Shown here: positions 21,477-31,179 of the stretch, piece after piece | Layout of the letters: each line of letters begins with the position of its first letter | Position numbering within the stretch: position 1 is the first letter of the stretch | Assembly: GCA_949825045.1 (NCBI GenBank) | Contig: OX463818.1 | Span: 32,132,906 to 32,196,905 of the forward strand | Source: Argyresthia goedartella | Taxonomy: Eukaryota; Arthropoda; Insecta; Lepidoptera; Argyresthiidae | Direction of reading: 5' to 3' | DNA: 64,000 nucleotides | Position numbers and translations under genes: made by a program | Notes under the pieces: generated by a model | Database searches by the model: none | What the model was told of the DNA's origin: nothing | The model's input: only the letters and a program-made list of their open reading frames with translations

Positions 21477-23126
21477 CAGCACAGTATGCAACCTTAAACA
21501 AACAGCTCTTCGCATCGTGGAGCGCTGGTGTTTAGAATATGACCTGGCGGTTAACCCAACAAAAACGGTAATGGTCATGTTCACTAACAATAGGGCTCTT
21601 GGTAGGTATACCCTACCTAAGCTCTTTGGAACGGAACTCCAGCTAGCAACTGAGGTGAAGTACCTGGGCATAACCTTGGACAGCAAGCTCAACTGGAGTA
21701 GCCACATCGACAACAAACTAAAGAAGGCGAGTATTGCTTTCTGGCAGTGTCGGAGAATGGTGGGGAAAAAGTGGGGACTTTCTCCCAACATCATTCTTTG
21801 GCTGTACGTAACGGTGATCCGTCCTCTTGTCTGCTACGGAGCTGTGGTGTGGTGGACCAGGACCAAACTAACCACAATGGTAAGCAAACTCCAAAGCTTC
21901 AAAAGGCTGGCCTGCATGGCTATCACAGGTAGTATGAGAACTACTCCAACAGCAGCAATGGAGGCCATGCTGTGTCTTCCGCCACTCCAGCTGTATATTA
22001 AGCAGGAGGCCGCGTCATCTGCGGTGAGACTCAACACCTTAGGACTTTGGAGGAAAAACAGGACCTCACACACCGCCATCCTAGGGGAAGTTTACAAAAA
22101 AATTCCCATCTCTATGGCTTGCAGTGACAGAATCCCTAAACAATTTGTTTTTGACAAAAAATACAATATACAGTTACATGAAGACCATCGGGTTGAGGGG
22201 CTCGACGTTAAAGAGCTCAGAATTTTTACCGATGGTTCAAAAACTGAAGCAGGCACTGGTTCAGGCACCTTCTCGGAGGACCTAAACATCAAGATAGCCA
22301 TTCCACTGGGTGCCCATAATACTGTCTTTCAAGCTGAATGCATGGGCATCATCTCGGCCGCTAATGCCATAGCATCGAGAAAGGTAAGAGATTCCTCCAT
22401 TCGAATCCTCTCGGATAGCATGGCCGTCCTACAAGCCCTAAATAGCAACACTATTAACTCAGGGCTAATCTACGAGTGTCACAAACGACTAATGGAGGTA
22501 TGTCAACACAACCGCGTAATCCTTCAATGGATAAAAGGACACAGCGGATCAAGAGGTAACGATGCAGCGGATGAGTTGGCGCGTAAAGGATCTAGCTTGA
22601 CAGCGTATGGTCCCGAACCTATCATCCCTCTTCCCTTCAAGATGGTACGCTCATTTCTGAGAGAGTCGACCAGGAATGATCATGCCACTCTTTGGACAAA
22701 CCATGAGGAGTGCAGGCAGGCTAAGCTGGCCTTGCCGTCCCCTAGCGCTAGGCTGGCTAAGACCTTGCTTCGACTTAGTAGGCCGCGCATGCGACTGGTA
22801 ACTGCAGCACTTACTGGCCATGGTTTCTTTAATAAACATCTATATGTCCTAGGTGTTACCGACAGCCCCCTTTGCAGAGCCTGCTTGGAGGCAGAAGAAA
22901 CGGCTGCTCACGTCCTCATGGAGTGCACAGGAGTAGCGGACTACAGGGCTAAACACCTCGGTCAATCGAGGGACCTTCCAGGGATAGTCGGTAACGTAAA
23001 GGGCCTACTGGCGTTCCTGGAGGAGTTGGGTTGGCTCGAATGATGTCGCATTCCCACCCACACGCAAAATAGGTGCTTTCGTCGTCGAGTTGCGGAAACC
23101 AGCCCGTCTTACAATTGACAATTGAC
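21477..23126 (+). mobile_element. 5'-truncated LINE with RNase H, inserted in the mariner
   Basis: Bounded by the 15-bp target duplication AATAGTATTTTTTCA (21462-21476 and 23127-23141). The 3' tail is a short run of AATTGAC repeats, not poly(A). The insert covers only the end of ORF2, as in incomplete target-primed reverse transcription. Confidence 0.92.
21517..23043 (+). CDS. LINE ORF2 C-terminal part: RT thumb, RNase H, zinc knuckle (508 aa)
   Basis: The open frame continues from the left edge of the insert, so the methionine is incidental and the RT active site is missing. Seen: the post-catalytic RT/thumb region (DLAVNPTKTVMVMFTNN, then VKYLGITLDSKLNWSSHI), then RNase H (LRIFTDGSKTEAGTGSG near residue 235, FQAECMGIISAANAI, WIKGHSGSRGNDAADELARK), and a C-terminal cysteine motif CRACLEAEETAAHVLMEC. 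Encoded RNase H of this kind is found in I-, R1- and LOA-type LINEs. The frame is undamaged, which supports recent insertion. Confidence 0.85.
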   Translation: MERWCLEYDLAVNPTKTVMVMFTNNRALGRYTLPKLFGTELQLATEVKYLGITLDSKLNWSSHIDNKLKKASIAFWQCRRMVGKKWGLSPNIILWLYVTVIRPLVCYGAVVWWTRTKLTTMVSKLQSFKRLACMAITGSMRTTPTAAMEAMLCLPPLQLYIKQEAASSAVRLNTLGLWRKNRTSHTAILGEVYKKIPISMACSDRIPKQFVFDKKYNIQLHEDHRVEGLDVKELRIFTDGSKTEAGTGSGTFSEDLNIKIAIPLGAHNTVFQAECMGIISAANAIASRKVRDSSIRILSDSMAVLQALNSNTINSGLIYECHKRLMEVCQHNRVILQWIKGHSGSRGNDAADELARKGSSLTAYGPEPIIPLPFKMVRSFLRESTRNDHATLWTNHEECRQAKLALPSPSARLAKTLLRLSRPRMRLVTAALTGHGFFNKHLYVLGVTDSPLCRACLEAEETAAHVLMECTGVADYRAKHLGQSRDLPGIVGNVKGLLAFLEELGWLE

Positions 23127-23399
23127 AATAGTATTTTTTCATATTCATTCCGGAAACTTACAGTGCGCCCCACGTATTTTAAATAATTGTCTACCCGACA
23201 GTTGCACTGCATTTTTAGGTTAGAAAATTGATTTTATTTGTTTCTGATATTTTTTTGTTATTTTGTCTCTCTCGTATAAAATGACTGAATAACTTTCTTA
23301 ATGATTCTCATTTTCGAAAAAAATCAAAAAAAAGTCAGAAAGTCTTTCAGAATCATATTATACATAATAATATATTAAGGCGTGTTTAAAAATTATTGA

Positions 23400-23775
23400 T
23401 CTCGTTTCTTGTTCCTAGAATTTAAAAAAGAATTGGTTACCATTTAAAATTAAAATTTATTATCACCGAGTTTTTTGTAGAATAAACTAAGTGATTCTCG
23501 TTTTGTGTTCCTAGAATTTAAAAAAGAATTTGTTACCATTTAAAATAAAAAAATATTATCACCGAGTTTTTTGTAGAATAAACTAAGTGATTCTCGTTTC
23601 TTGTTCCTAGAATTTAAAAAAGAATTTGTTAACAATTGAAATAAAAAATTATTATCACAGTACCCACTAGTTTTTTGTAGAATACACTAAGTGATTCTCG
23701 TTTCTTGTTACTAGAATTTAAAAAAGAATTTTTTACCATTTAAAATAAAAATTTAATATCCCGTACCCACTAGTT
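23400..23775. repeat. Tandem repeat, four units of about 96-104 bp
   Basis: The unit starts near CTCGTTTCTTGTTCCTAGAA and recurs at about 23400, 23497, 23593 and 23697, with TTTTTTGTAGAATAAACTAA in between. The last units carry an 8-base insertion (GTACCCAC). AT-rich and non-coding, within the 25-bp TIR element. Confidence 0.85.
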
Positions 23776-23805
23776 ATTTTTTATCAGTATGACATAAGCT
23801 TAACA

Positions 23806-24707
23806 AAGCAAAACTCAGAGCCGCGACGTATGAGTTAGTTCAGCTACAACGCCAGAATGCGGAATTGGTGGGCATTCTAATTGAGAATGAGGAGAATGAG
23901 ACCAGCAAGGAGGACGAGCCCACATCACTAACTTTGGTCTCGACCCCCTCAACGAGAGTGTTGCAGCGTCCACCGCTGCCCCAACCAAAAAACAGCGTCG
24001 CCGTCGTCGACGAGGAGGCACCTCGCAGCTCAACAGCGCGAGCACCGCGCCGCTCGCTGTCCCTGCTGAGGCGTGTGTCATGCCGCAAGCTGCCCCGAGG
24101 GCCGCGCCGTTCGCCGTTGCGCACGTTGCGACGCTCGCTGCCGCGCCAACCGCCGCCACGTGCATCAAACCGCACTCCAACACGTGTGTCCCGCCACTCA
24201 CGTCCACTCGTGTACCACCAGGTACCAAAATATGTGCTCAGAGAAAAACTCTGTTGTTCTCCGACAAAGTAGGTGCAGGATTTGGGCCTCTATTACATAA
24301 CCGGCTTAACCAAAAAGTAACGTAAAGTACAAATGAACTATTTGGACAGCAAATGTAATTTGCTGTCCAAATAGTTCATTTGCAGATCTAGTGAAGATAA
24401 TTAGTCGCGGTATCTATGATGAGTACAGCACTATTGTAATTATGGTAGGAAATCATTCAAACATTAGTCGGAATGATTTGAATAAAAGTGTTGAAACACT
24501 TCTAGACTTACATAGTAGGATGAAATGCAAATTTATACTATGCAATTTTCCATATGCCTGTAATTTGACAGAACTACAGAACAAATCTGGGCATAGAACG
24601 AATATTCATTTATTTAATTTAACATGTCATCACAGCGATGCTATTTTATATTTCGACATGAATAATTTTATTGATAACTTTACTCTGACACAGGATACAT
24701 TAAACTC
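23806..24707 (+). pseudogene. Decayed gene: short coiled coil, R/P-rich linker and possible SGNH-hydrolase-like domain
   Basis: Frame pieces on the plus strand: a leucine/glutamate helix (AATYELVQLQRQNAELVGIL, continuing acidic), a GC-rich R/P/S linker to about 24240, then LLFSDKVGAGFGPLLHNRL, which resembles the first block of SGNH/GDSL hydrolases. After a hairpin at 24330-24382 follow STIVIMVGNHSNISRNDLNK and KCKFILCNFPYACNLTELQ. The frames disagree and stops occur, so it is a relic. The right end is cut by the LINE tail at 24708. SGNH-like ORF1 proteins exist in CR1/L2-type LINEs, so this may be a LINE ORF1 rather than cargo of the TIR element. Low certainty on function. Confidence 0.35.
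24330..24382. repeat. Perfect hairpin, 25-bp arms, 3-bp loop
   Basis: Arms 24330-24354 and 24358-24382 are exact reverse complements (CAAATGAACTATTTGGACAG...) around GTA. It lies inside the SGNH-like relic. Confidence 0.95.
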
Positions 24708-24891
24708 AAACTCAAACTCAAAAGTACTTTATTACTGTAGATATTTACATATACTTAGCAAACGTCATTTTTCGCCTCTTCTCTACATTGGACCACTGTG
24801 CTTAACTAATACAATTATGATTTATTTTTATTTAATAAGCTGGAATAAATAATTACAAAATTATTAACAGCAAGGTCTGTGTTGAGCCAGA

Positions 24892-26310
24892 TTAACCCCA
24901 TACAGTCCTGTCATTTAAGTAATCTTGAACATTGTAATATCCCTTTTTCGACAAAGTCGCTTTAACATGCTTTTTAAATTGCTCAAATGGCAATTTCAAA
25001 ATCTCCAGAGGTATCTTATTGTAGTAGAGAATGCACTGACCCTTGAAAGAATTGCTAACCTTCGCGAGTCTAAAACGGGGCGCACATAGTCTGTGATTAT
25101 TTCTTAGGTAAACATTACAGCTATCGCTAAGTTTGGAAAATGTTGAAAGGTTCTTGCGTACATACATTATATTTTCGAAAATAAATTGACTAGCTACTGT
25201 TAGTATGTCAATTTCTTTAAAAAGCTCTCTTAAGGAGTCTGTTCGTTTTAAATTATAAATTGCTCGAATAGCTCTTTTCTGTAAAATAAAAATAGTTTGA
25301 ATATCCGCTGCTTTCCCCCACAACAAGATACCATAGGACATCACACTATGAAAGTAACTAAAAAATACTAGCCTAGATGTAGCCACATCCGTGCTTTGTC
25401 TGATGTTCCTAACAGCGTAAGCCGCAGAACTTAATTTACCAGCCAATTTATCTATGTGGGGTCCCCACTGCAATTTGCTATCAATGGTTATTCCAAGAAA
25501 CTTCGTATCATTTACTAATTCTAACGTGCTGTTGTCTAACACTAAACTGGTCTCAACTTGCCTGACATTTGGAAGTGAGAATTTGATACACTTGGTTTTA
25601 CCAGCGTTTAACAATAAATTATTAACTGTGAACCAATTCAAGGTTAAAGACAATACACCATTAACATCATCAAATTCTCCTTTTTGTCTTTCAATTTTGA
25701 AGACCAGTGAAGTATCATCAGCAAACAACACTATGTCAGTTAATTTCTCCACCATGAAAGGCAGATCATTAATATATACCAGGAATAAGAAAGGGCCTAA
25801 TATGGAACCTTGTGGAACGCCAATTTTAACACCCGATCCATCAGATTTTACGCCGTTAACTTCTGCCTTTTGAATTCTATTGCTTAGGTATGATCTTAGT
25901 AGATCCAACGCTTTATTTCTAACTCCGTAATGATTTAATTTAATTAATAGCGTATTATGATCAACACAATCAAACGCCTTCGACAGGTCGCAAAAAACTC
26001 CGATAGCATCCTGTGCGGCCTCCCATGCAGAATAAATATGAGATAATGGTAATATCTGCATCCGTAGTCGATTTACCCCTAGTGAAACCGTATTGTTTGG
26101 CGAGGAGTTGTTTTGTACGGTTGAAGTGTGAGAGCATTTGATTGAGTATAATCTTTTCAAATATTTTACTTAGTGTTGGAAGAACAGATATTGGTCTGAA
26201 ATTTGAAGGATCACCCTTATCTCCCGACTTGAACAGAGGTATCAGTTTACTGTGTTTCATGAGGTCTGGGAAAGCCCCATCGTCAACACATTTATTGAAT
26301 ATATAAGCTA
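24892..26310 (-). pseudogene. LINE copy A reverse transcriptase
   Basis: Minus strand: the frame 26326-25970 has the RT start (FKSGDKGDPSNFRPISVLPT, KIFEKIILNQMLSHF, KQYGFTRGKSTTDA). A frameshift near 26040 moves to the frame 26160-24892, which has GVFCDLSKAFDCVDH, GVPQGSILGPFLFLVYINDL and the active site VLFADDTSLVFK. The C-terminal region to the stop is intact (DYLNDRTVWG). One frameshift and the interruption upstream prevent a full ORF2. No RNase H follows, as in Jockey and CR1 types. Confidence 0.85.
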
Positions 26311-27322
26311 ATAGATGACAGGTCAAGAAGTGGTCGCCCTCGCTCTGTTAGGACTCCAGCAGTGATAAAAGCTGTGAAGGCGCGAATTCAAAGAAATCCC
26401 ATACGTAAGCAGAAACTGTTGGCCCTTCAGATGGGGTTAAGCAGGACCACGGTGAAAAGGGTGTTAAATGAAGACTTAGGGCTTAGGGCATATCGAAGAA
26501 AAACAGGACATCGTTTGGACGCTCGTTTAATGGACCTGAGGCTGAAGAGATGCCGCGCTTTGTTGAAGCAGTACGCGGGAAAAAAGCATCGGGAAATTCT
26601 TTTTTCGGATTAAAAAATTTTCACCGTGGAAGAGAGCTACAACAAACAAAATGATAAGGTGTACGCACACAGCAGTGATGAAGCGAGCAACCGTATTCCG
26701 CGTGTCCAACGAAGTTTTCCATCCTCGCTCATGGTTTGGTTGGGAGTCTCTTATTGGGGCTTAACTGAGGTACATTTTTGTGAGAAAGGCGTAAAAACGA
26801 ATGCAATTGTGTATCAAAATACAGTCCTCAAGAACCTTGTGGAACCTGTTTCTCATACCATGTTTAATTACAGGCACTGGGTATTCCAACAAGATTCTGC
26901 GCCAGCTCAAAGAGCGAAAAGCACACAAGACTGGCTGGCAGCGCGTGAAATCGACTTCATCCGGCACGAAGACTGGCCCTCCTCCAGTCCAGATTTGAGT
27001 CCGTTAGATTACAAGATATGGCAACACTTGGAGGAAAAGGCCTGCTCAAAGCCTCATCCTGATTTGGAGTCACTCAAGGCATCCTTGATTAAGGCAGCCG
27101 CCGATATTGACATGGACCTCGTTCGTGCTGCGATAGACGACTGGCCGCGCAGAATAAAGGCCTGTATTCAAAATCGCGGGGGTCATTTTGAATAAACTTT
27201 ATTACCATAAGAATCTATGTTTTATTAAGTTCATTTTGCTATATAATTGTTTAGATAAATAATAAACATGTCTAAATTATTTCATATTGCACATGTGACA
27301 GAACTTATGACCTGACTATGTG
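26311..27322 (+). pseudogene. Truncated DD37D mariner (maT-type), second copy
   Basis: Matches 7751-9059 without the LINE insertion there. The left half of the gene and the left inverted repeat are missing; the right inverted repeat ends at 27320. The frame has a stop at 26611-26613 (GAA to TAA in the FSDEK motif) but otherwise runs to NRGGHFE. It is flanked by TAAGCTA on both sides (26304-26310 and 27323-27329), a 7-bp duplication unlike the TA of mariner. It therefore arrived by another route, such as end joining with filler DNA (inference). Confidence 0.85.
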
Positions 27323-28047
27323 TAAGCTAAGTGTGGGGCTATAACTAGAATTACTGAACCATTGACTTTGACTGATATACCCCACAGGTCTTCCGTATTT
27401 TTTAAGTTAAGTAATTTAAACGTTTTGACAATGTCCTGGGGATATACATGATGAAATTTTAAATATACATTACTGGCGCTAGTGTTATTTTTTAATAAAG
27501 TCTCTGCTTCATATGGAGATGAATTTAGACGGTCTGTTGTGAGTAAGGGTACATTGGTGAAGAATATTTCAAAAGCTCGAGCAACATCAGCGCTGGACTT
27601 AACAACATCGTCACATATCTTTAGGCAGAAATCATTGTCCCTTGGTATAACTTTGCCAGTTTCGCGGTTTATTATTTGCCAAACTGTTTTCATTCTATTA
27701 TTTGAATTTTGAATTTTTCTATTAATGTGTAAAGTTTTTGCAGTTCTACAAACCAACTTGAAAGTTTTGGAATATTTTTTAACGTAGTCATGAAATTTTC
27801 GATCAAAGTTATAGGTTTTTTGTTCATAAAGGTCATATAAGATAACTCTAATTTTACGAATTCCAAACTTTGCCCAGTCATTAAATTTAGATTTACCGTT
27901 GTAGTCACTGACTTTCTTTAATTTGAAAACTTTATTGAATTCTGTCTGAATAATGCTGAAGAAGTCTGAGTAGATTTTGTTTGGGTTCAGTTCATCAAAA
28001 TCCGGTACTGGCAAATTTATATCTAACTTTTTCATATACGTCTCTCT

Positions 28048-29745
28048 AGCTTATATATTCAATAAATGTGTTGACGATGGGGCTTTTCCAGACCTCATGA
28101 AACACAGTAAACTGATACCTCTGTTCAAGTCGGGAGATAAGGGCGATCCTTCAAATTTCAGACCAATATCTGTTCTTCCAACACTAAGTAAAATATTTGA
28201 AAAGATTATACTCAATCAAATGCACTCACACTTCAACCGGACAAAACAACTCCACGGTAAACAATATGGTTTCACTAGGGGTAAATCGACTACGGATGCA
28301 GGTATTACCCTTATATCTCATATTTATTCTGCATAGGAGACCGCACAGTATGCTATCGGAGTTTTTTGCGACCTGTCGAAGGCGTTTGATTGTGTTGATC
28401 ATAATACGCTATTAATTAAATTAAATCATTACGGAGTTAGAAATAAAGCGTTGGATCTACTAAGATCATACCTAAGCAATAGAATTCAAAAGGCAGAAGT
28501 TAACGGCGTAAAATCTGATGGATCGGGTGTTAAAATTGGCGTTCCACAAGGTTCCATATTAGGCCCTTTCTTATTCCTGGTATATATTAATGATCTGCCT
28601 TTCATGGTGGAGAAATTAACTGACAGTGTTGTTTGCTGATGATACTTCAATGGTCTTCAAAATTGAAAGACAAAAAGGAGAATTTGATAATGTTAATTGT
28701 CTTTAACCTTGAATTGGTTCACAGTTAATAATTTATTGGTAAACGCTGGTTACACCAGGTGAATCAAATTCTCACTTCCAAATGTCAGGCAAGTTGTGAC
28801 CATTTAGTGTTAGACAACAGCACGTTAGAATTAGTGAATGATACGAAGTTTCTTGGAATAACCATTGATAGCATATTGCAGTAGGGACCCCACATAGATA
28901 AATTGGCTGGTAAATTAAGTTCTGCGGCTTATGCTGTCAGGAACATCAGACAAAGCACGGATGTGGCTACATCTAGGCTAGTATATTTTAGTTACTAGCC
29001 TAGATGTAGCCACATCCGTGCTTTGTCTGATGTTTTATCTGATGTGGTATCTTGTTGTGGGGGAAAGCAGCGGATATTCAAACTATTTTTATTTTACAGA
29101 AAAGAGCTATTCGAGCAATTTATAATTTAAAACGAACAGACTCCTTAAGAGAGCTTTTTAAAGAAATTGACATACTAACAGTAGCTAGTCAATTTATTTT
29201 CGAAAATATAATGTATGTACGCAAGAACCTTTCAACATTTTCCAAACTTAGCGATAGCTGTAATGTTAACCTAAGAAATAATCACAGACTATGTGCGCCC
29301 CGTTTTAGACTCGCAAAGGTTAGCAATTCTTTCAAGGGTCAGTGCATTCTCTACTATAATAGGATACCTCTGGAGATTTTGAAATTGCCATTTGAGCAAA
29401 TTAAAAAGCATATTAAAGCGACTTTATCGAAAAAGGGATATTACAATGTTCAAGATTACTTAAATGACAGGACTGTATGGGGTTAATCTGGCTCAACACA
29501 GACCTTGCTGTTAATAATTTTGTAATTATTTATTCCTGCTTATTAATCATAACAATTAAATTTTTCATATTTGTATTAGTTAAGCACAACCTATTTTTTA
29601 AAAGAGATCTAAAAATCTATCTGTGGGAGTTTCTACACCCTTCTTCTCCCACAGTGGTCCAATGTAGAGAAAAGGCAAAAAAAAAATGGCGTTTGCTAAG
29701 TATATGTAAATATCTACAGTATTAAAGTACTTTGACTTTGACTTT
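28048..29745 (+). mobile_element. LINE copy B, same family as copy A, inverted head-to-head
   Basis: Plus-strand copy of the sequence at 26310-24708, starting at CTTATATATTCAATAAATG and ending in TTTGAC repeats at 29726-29745. Coding pieces: 27977-28336 (RT start), 28451-28639 (GVPQGSILGPFLFLVYINDL) and 29052-29486 (C-terminal, ending NDRTVWG). The breaks are a TAG at 28334-28336, frameshifts near 28630 and 28690, and a hairpin rearrangement at 28944-29032. It is more decayed than copy A. Confidence 0.85.
28944..29032. repeat. Hairpin, 40-bp perfect arms, 9-bp loop, inside LINE copy B
   Basis: Arms 28944-28983 and 28993-29032 are exact reverse complements. In copy A the same coding stretch has no hairpin: the bases that follow there are replaced in copy B by an inverted copy of the upstream 40 bp. 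Confidence 0.95.
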
Positions 29746-29785
29746 GTTACTGTAACGTAGAATATTCTGCTTTACTATACGTTAC

Positions 29786-29810
29786 AAAGTGGCAAAATCC
29801 ACGGCCTCAC
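29786..29810. repeat. Right 25-bp terminal inverted repeat
   Basis: Exact complement of 903-927. Just inside (29749-29785) lie two ACGTTAC-type boxes matching those near the left end. Confidence 0.9.
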
Positions 29811-29877
29811 CCCACTACGTACATTACGTTGTAGTTAACTCTAACATCTAGCCTATTGCACGTACCACCATACTACA
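29811..29877 (-). repeat. Solo LTR, right part
   Basis: Completes the LTR begun at 806-902. It ends ACCATACTACA before CCGC (29878-29881). Confidence 0.65.
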
Positions 29878-29881
29878 CCGC

Positions 29882-30966
29882 CTTGATCATTCTTCACCTC
29901 ATTCGTCTCGTACAAACCACAGAAATTTAGAAAAAAACAATAATAGTTCGTGATATCTACAGATGCACTGTTCATATTAATGTCTCCCATAATTATTAAG
30001 GTACCGGTAACCTTGGCCACATTTTCCTCAGTCTTAAGGAACCAGGTCATATATTCAGCATCTTTTTCCGCTTGAGTGATTCTCTTCTTATTTTTTTTCA
30101 TGCTGGGATCAATGTATACCACACATACTCTGAGCAGTGCACTATCAACGTCAATTTTAGCCCAGAGATCTTCGCCATTTTCTGTTTCGAAGTCGCGGCG
30201 CCGTCTCATTGTGACGCCAGTGCGGGCGGCGAGCAGCACGCCTCCGCACGGAGTGGCGCGGTCTCGGCGCAGCACACTCCAGCCTCCCGCCGTCACCTCG
30301 GCATCTCCAACCGACGAGTCCAGGAACGTCTCCTTAGCAGCAACGAGGTGTTGTTCCAGCGTCAAGATGTTTCGGCGCCAGTACTCCAGTCATGTCTTAA
30401 CTCCACGGACGTTCTGGTAAATGATGTCCAGACACTTATTGGGGCATGGATGAAACGGGCTTCTTTGTGCCAGTTTTGTACACCTCGATGTAGTCCCGAA
30501 AGGACAGCCACTCCTTGACATGGGCATTTTAAGACCACACTGTGATCGAGAAAACTCTGTCGAAAAGCTCCAAGGGTACACCTATTTTGTATGACTTGTA
30601 TTTGCCCTTCGTGGGCAGTTCTTCGACGGTGCTTTCTCCTGGTGAGCACATATTTTCCACATAAAGCGTCACTTCCCAGAGGTGGAAGAACTTTAATTTC
30701 TCCACGGCTAGGAGGGTGCAGGTGTTGGCTCCTCCGGTGCAGCGCAAATACCGGGGCTTTCTAGATTTTTGGTGACTTCTGTCCATTCTTCTACAGTTAG
30801 GGTCACAGGAGCCTCCGCAGTGCTAGTAGTTGCCGTAGTGGTTGTACTGGTAGGTATCGGTGCAGGAGTCTGTGGAGTTGTTGTGGTTAAACTTTCACTC
30901 TTGTTGGATACTGCTGATCTGTGACTAGCAGCTTTTGCGGCAAAAGTTGGACGTGTGCCGTTATAA
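29882..30966 (-). pseudogene. Jockey-like LINE: end of ORF1 and endonuclease start of ORF2
   Basis: Minus strand. About 30966-30440 is the C-terminal part of ORF1: a T/P-rich linker, then LRCTGGANTCTLLAVEKLKF and YKSYKIGVPLELFDRVFSIT, a fold shared with the ORF1-like protein at 34866-36047. Next comes the start of the endonuclease (CLDIIYQNVRGVKT, near 30400) and its core in 30365-29882 (GGVLLAARTGVTMRRRRDF, LLRVCVVYIDPS, TLIIMGDINMNSASVD). Frameshifts separate the pieces. It continues at 805-1 after the nested block. Confidence 0.8.
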
Positions 30967-31179
30967 TTATTTCTTCATTCATACTTTGTTATAATACAAA
31001 TACGGAGAATCGATCCTCGGCCCTCACTCAAGTACATAATATATGCTGCAGGAGATTGATCGAACGATCTCATATTTCTTGTGACTGACCTGCAGGTTAA
31101 CGATCAAACGATCGAATCATTTTGATCCAATCGCCTAACCAATGGGTCACGATCGACCTGGGTCGCAAGAAATGATCAA
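30967..31179. other. Non-coding stretch with an imperfect inverted repeat
   Basis: No frame. The segments TCATATTTCTTGTGAC (about 31069) and GTCGCAAGAAATGA (about 31164) are imperfect complements, with several GATCGA/CGATC motifs between them. Possibly a small MITE; not secure. Confidence 0.3.

Larger units (their letters stand above)
20220..23170 (+). mobile_element. mariner element (DD34D) with nested LINE
   Basis: Terminal inverted repeats of 23 bp: GGGCGCACTGTAAGTTTCCG at 20220-20239 is matched by the complement at 23151-23170 and extends three bases further inside. It encodes a DD34D transposase and holds a 5'-truncated LINE (21477-23126). A TA precedes the left end. The right flank reads CACGTA, so the TA duplication is not exact. 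Confidence 0.88.
24708..28047 (-). mobile_element. LINE copy A (Jockey-superfamily type), 5'-truncated, holding a mariner fragment
   Basis: The minus-strand element ends in a tail of AAACTC repeats at 24708-24735 (TTTGAG in sense). Coding pieces: endonuclease-RT linker 28035-27316 (MKKLDINLPVPDFDELNPNK...), then after the inserted mariner fragment the RT region 26310-24892. Its 5' end meets the 5' end of copy B at about 28047. Confidence 0.85.
903..29810. mobile_element. DNA transposon of unrecognised family with 25-bp perfect TIRs, swollen by nested insertions
   Basis: Positions 903-927 start GTGAGGCCGTGGATTTTG and are the exact reverse complement of 29786-29810. Both ends lie inside one solo LTR. 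Subterminal boxes of the type TTCTACGTTAC occur at the left (about 1311, 1658, 1702) and right (about 29750). The element's own sequence is what remains once the recognisable insertions are subtracted: roughly 903-1913, 11747-13173, 17637-20219, 23171-24707 and 29746-29810, about 6.4 kb. It carries the decayed DDE-like gene 12023-18798 and perhaps the SGNH-like gene 23806-24707. No target duplication is clear. I do not recognise the TIR. Alternative: the genes inside came with other, unrecognised insertions. Confidence 0.65.

Noticed and set aside
23865..24325. Several overlapping frames on both strands in the GC-rich block
   Set aside because: GC-rich sequence lacks stops by chance; only the frame with the leucine-rich helix and the SGNH-like segment shows family-like features.
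24708..29745. Simple LINE twin-priming inversion
   Set aside because: Both arms have their own 3' tails and overlap in content; twin priming gives one tail and complementary, non-overlapping parts.
903..29810. Polinton/Maverick-type large element, because of the 28.9-kb span between TIRs
   Set aside because: No DNA polymerase B, capsid, ATPase or protease genes of that group are present; the length is explained by nested insertions.
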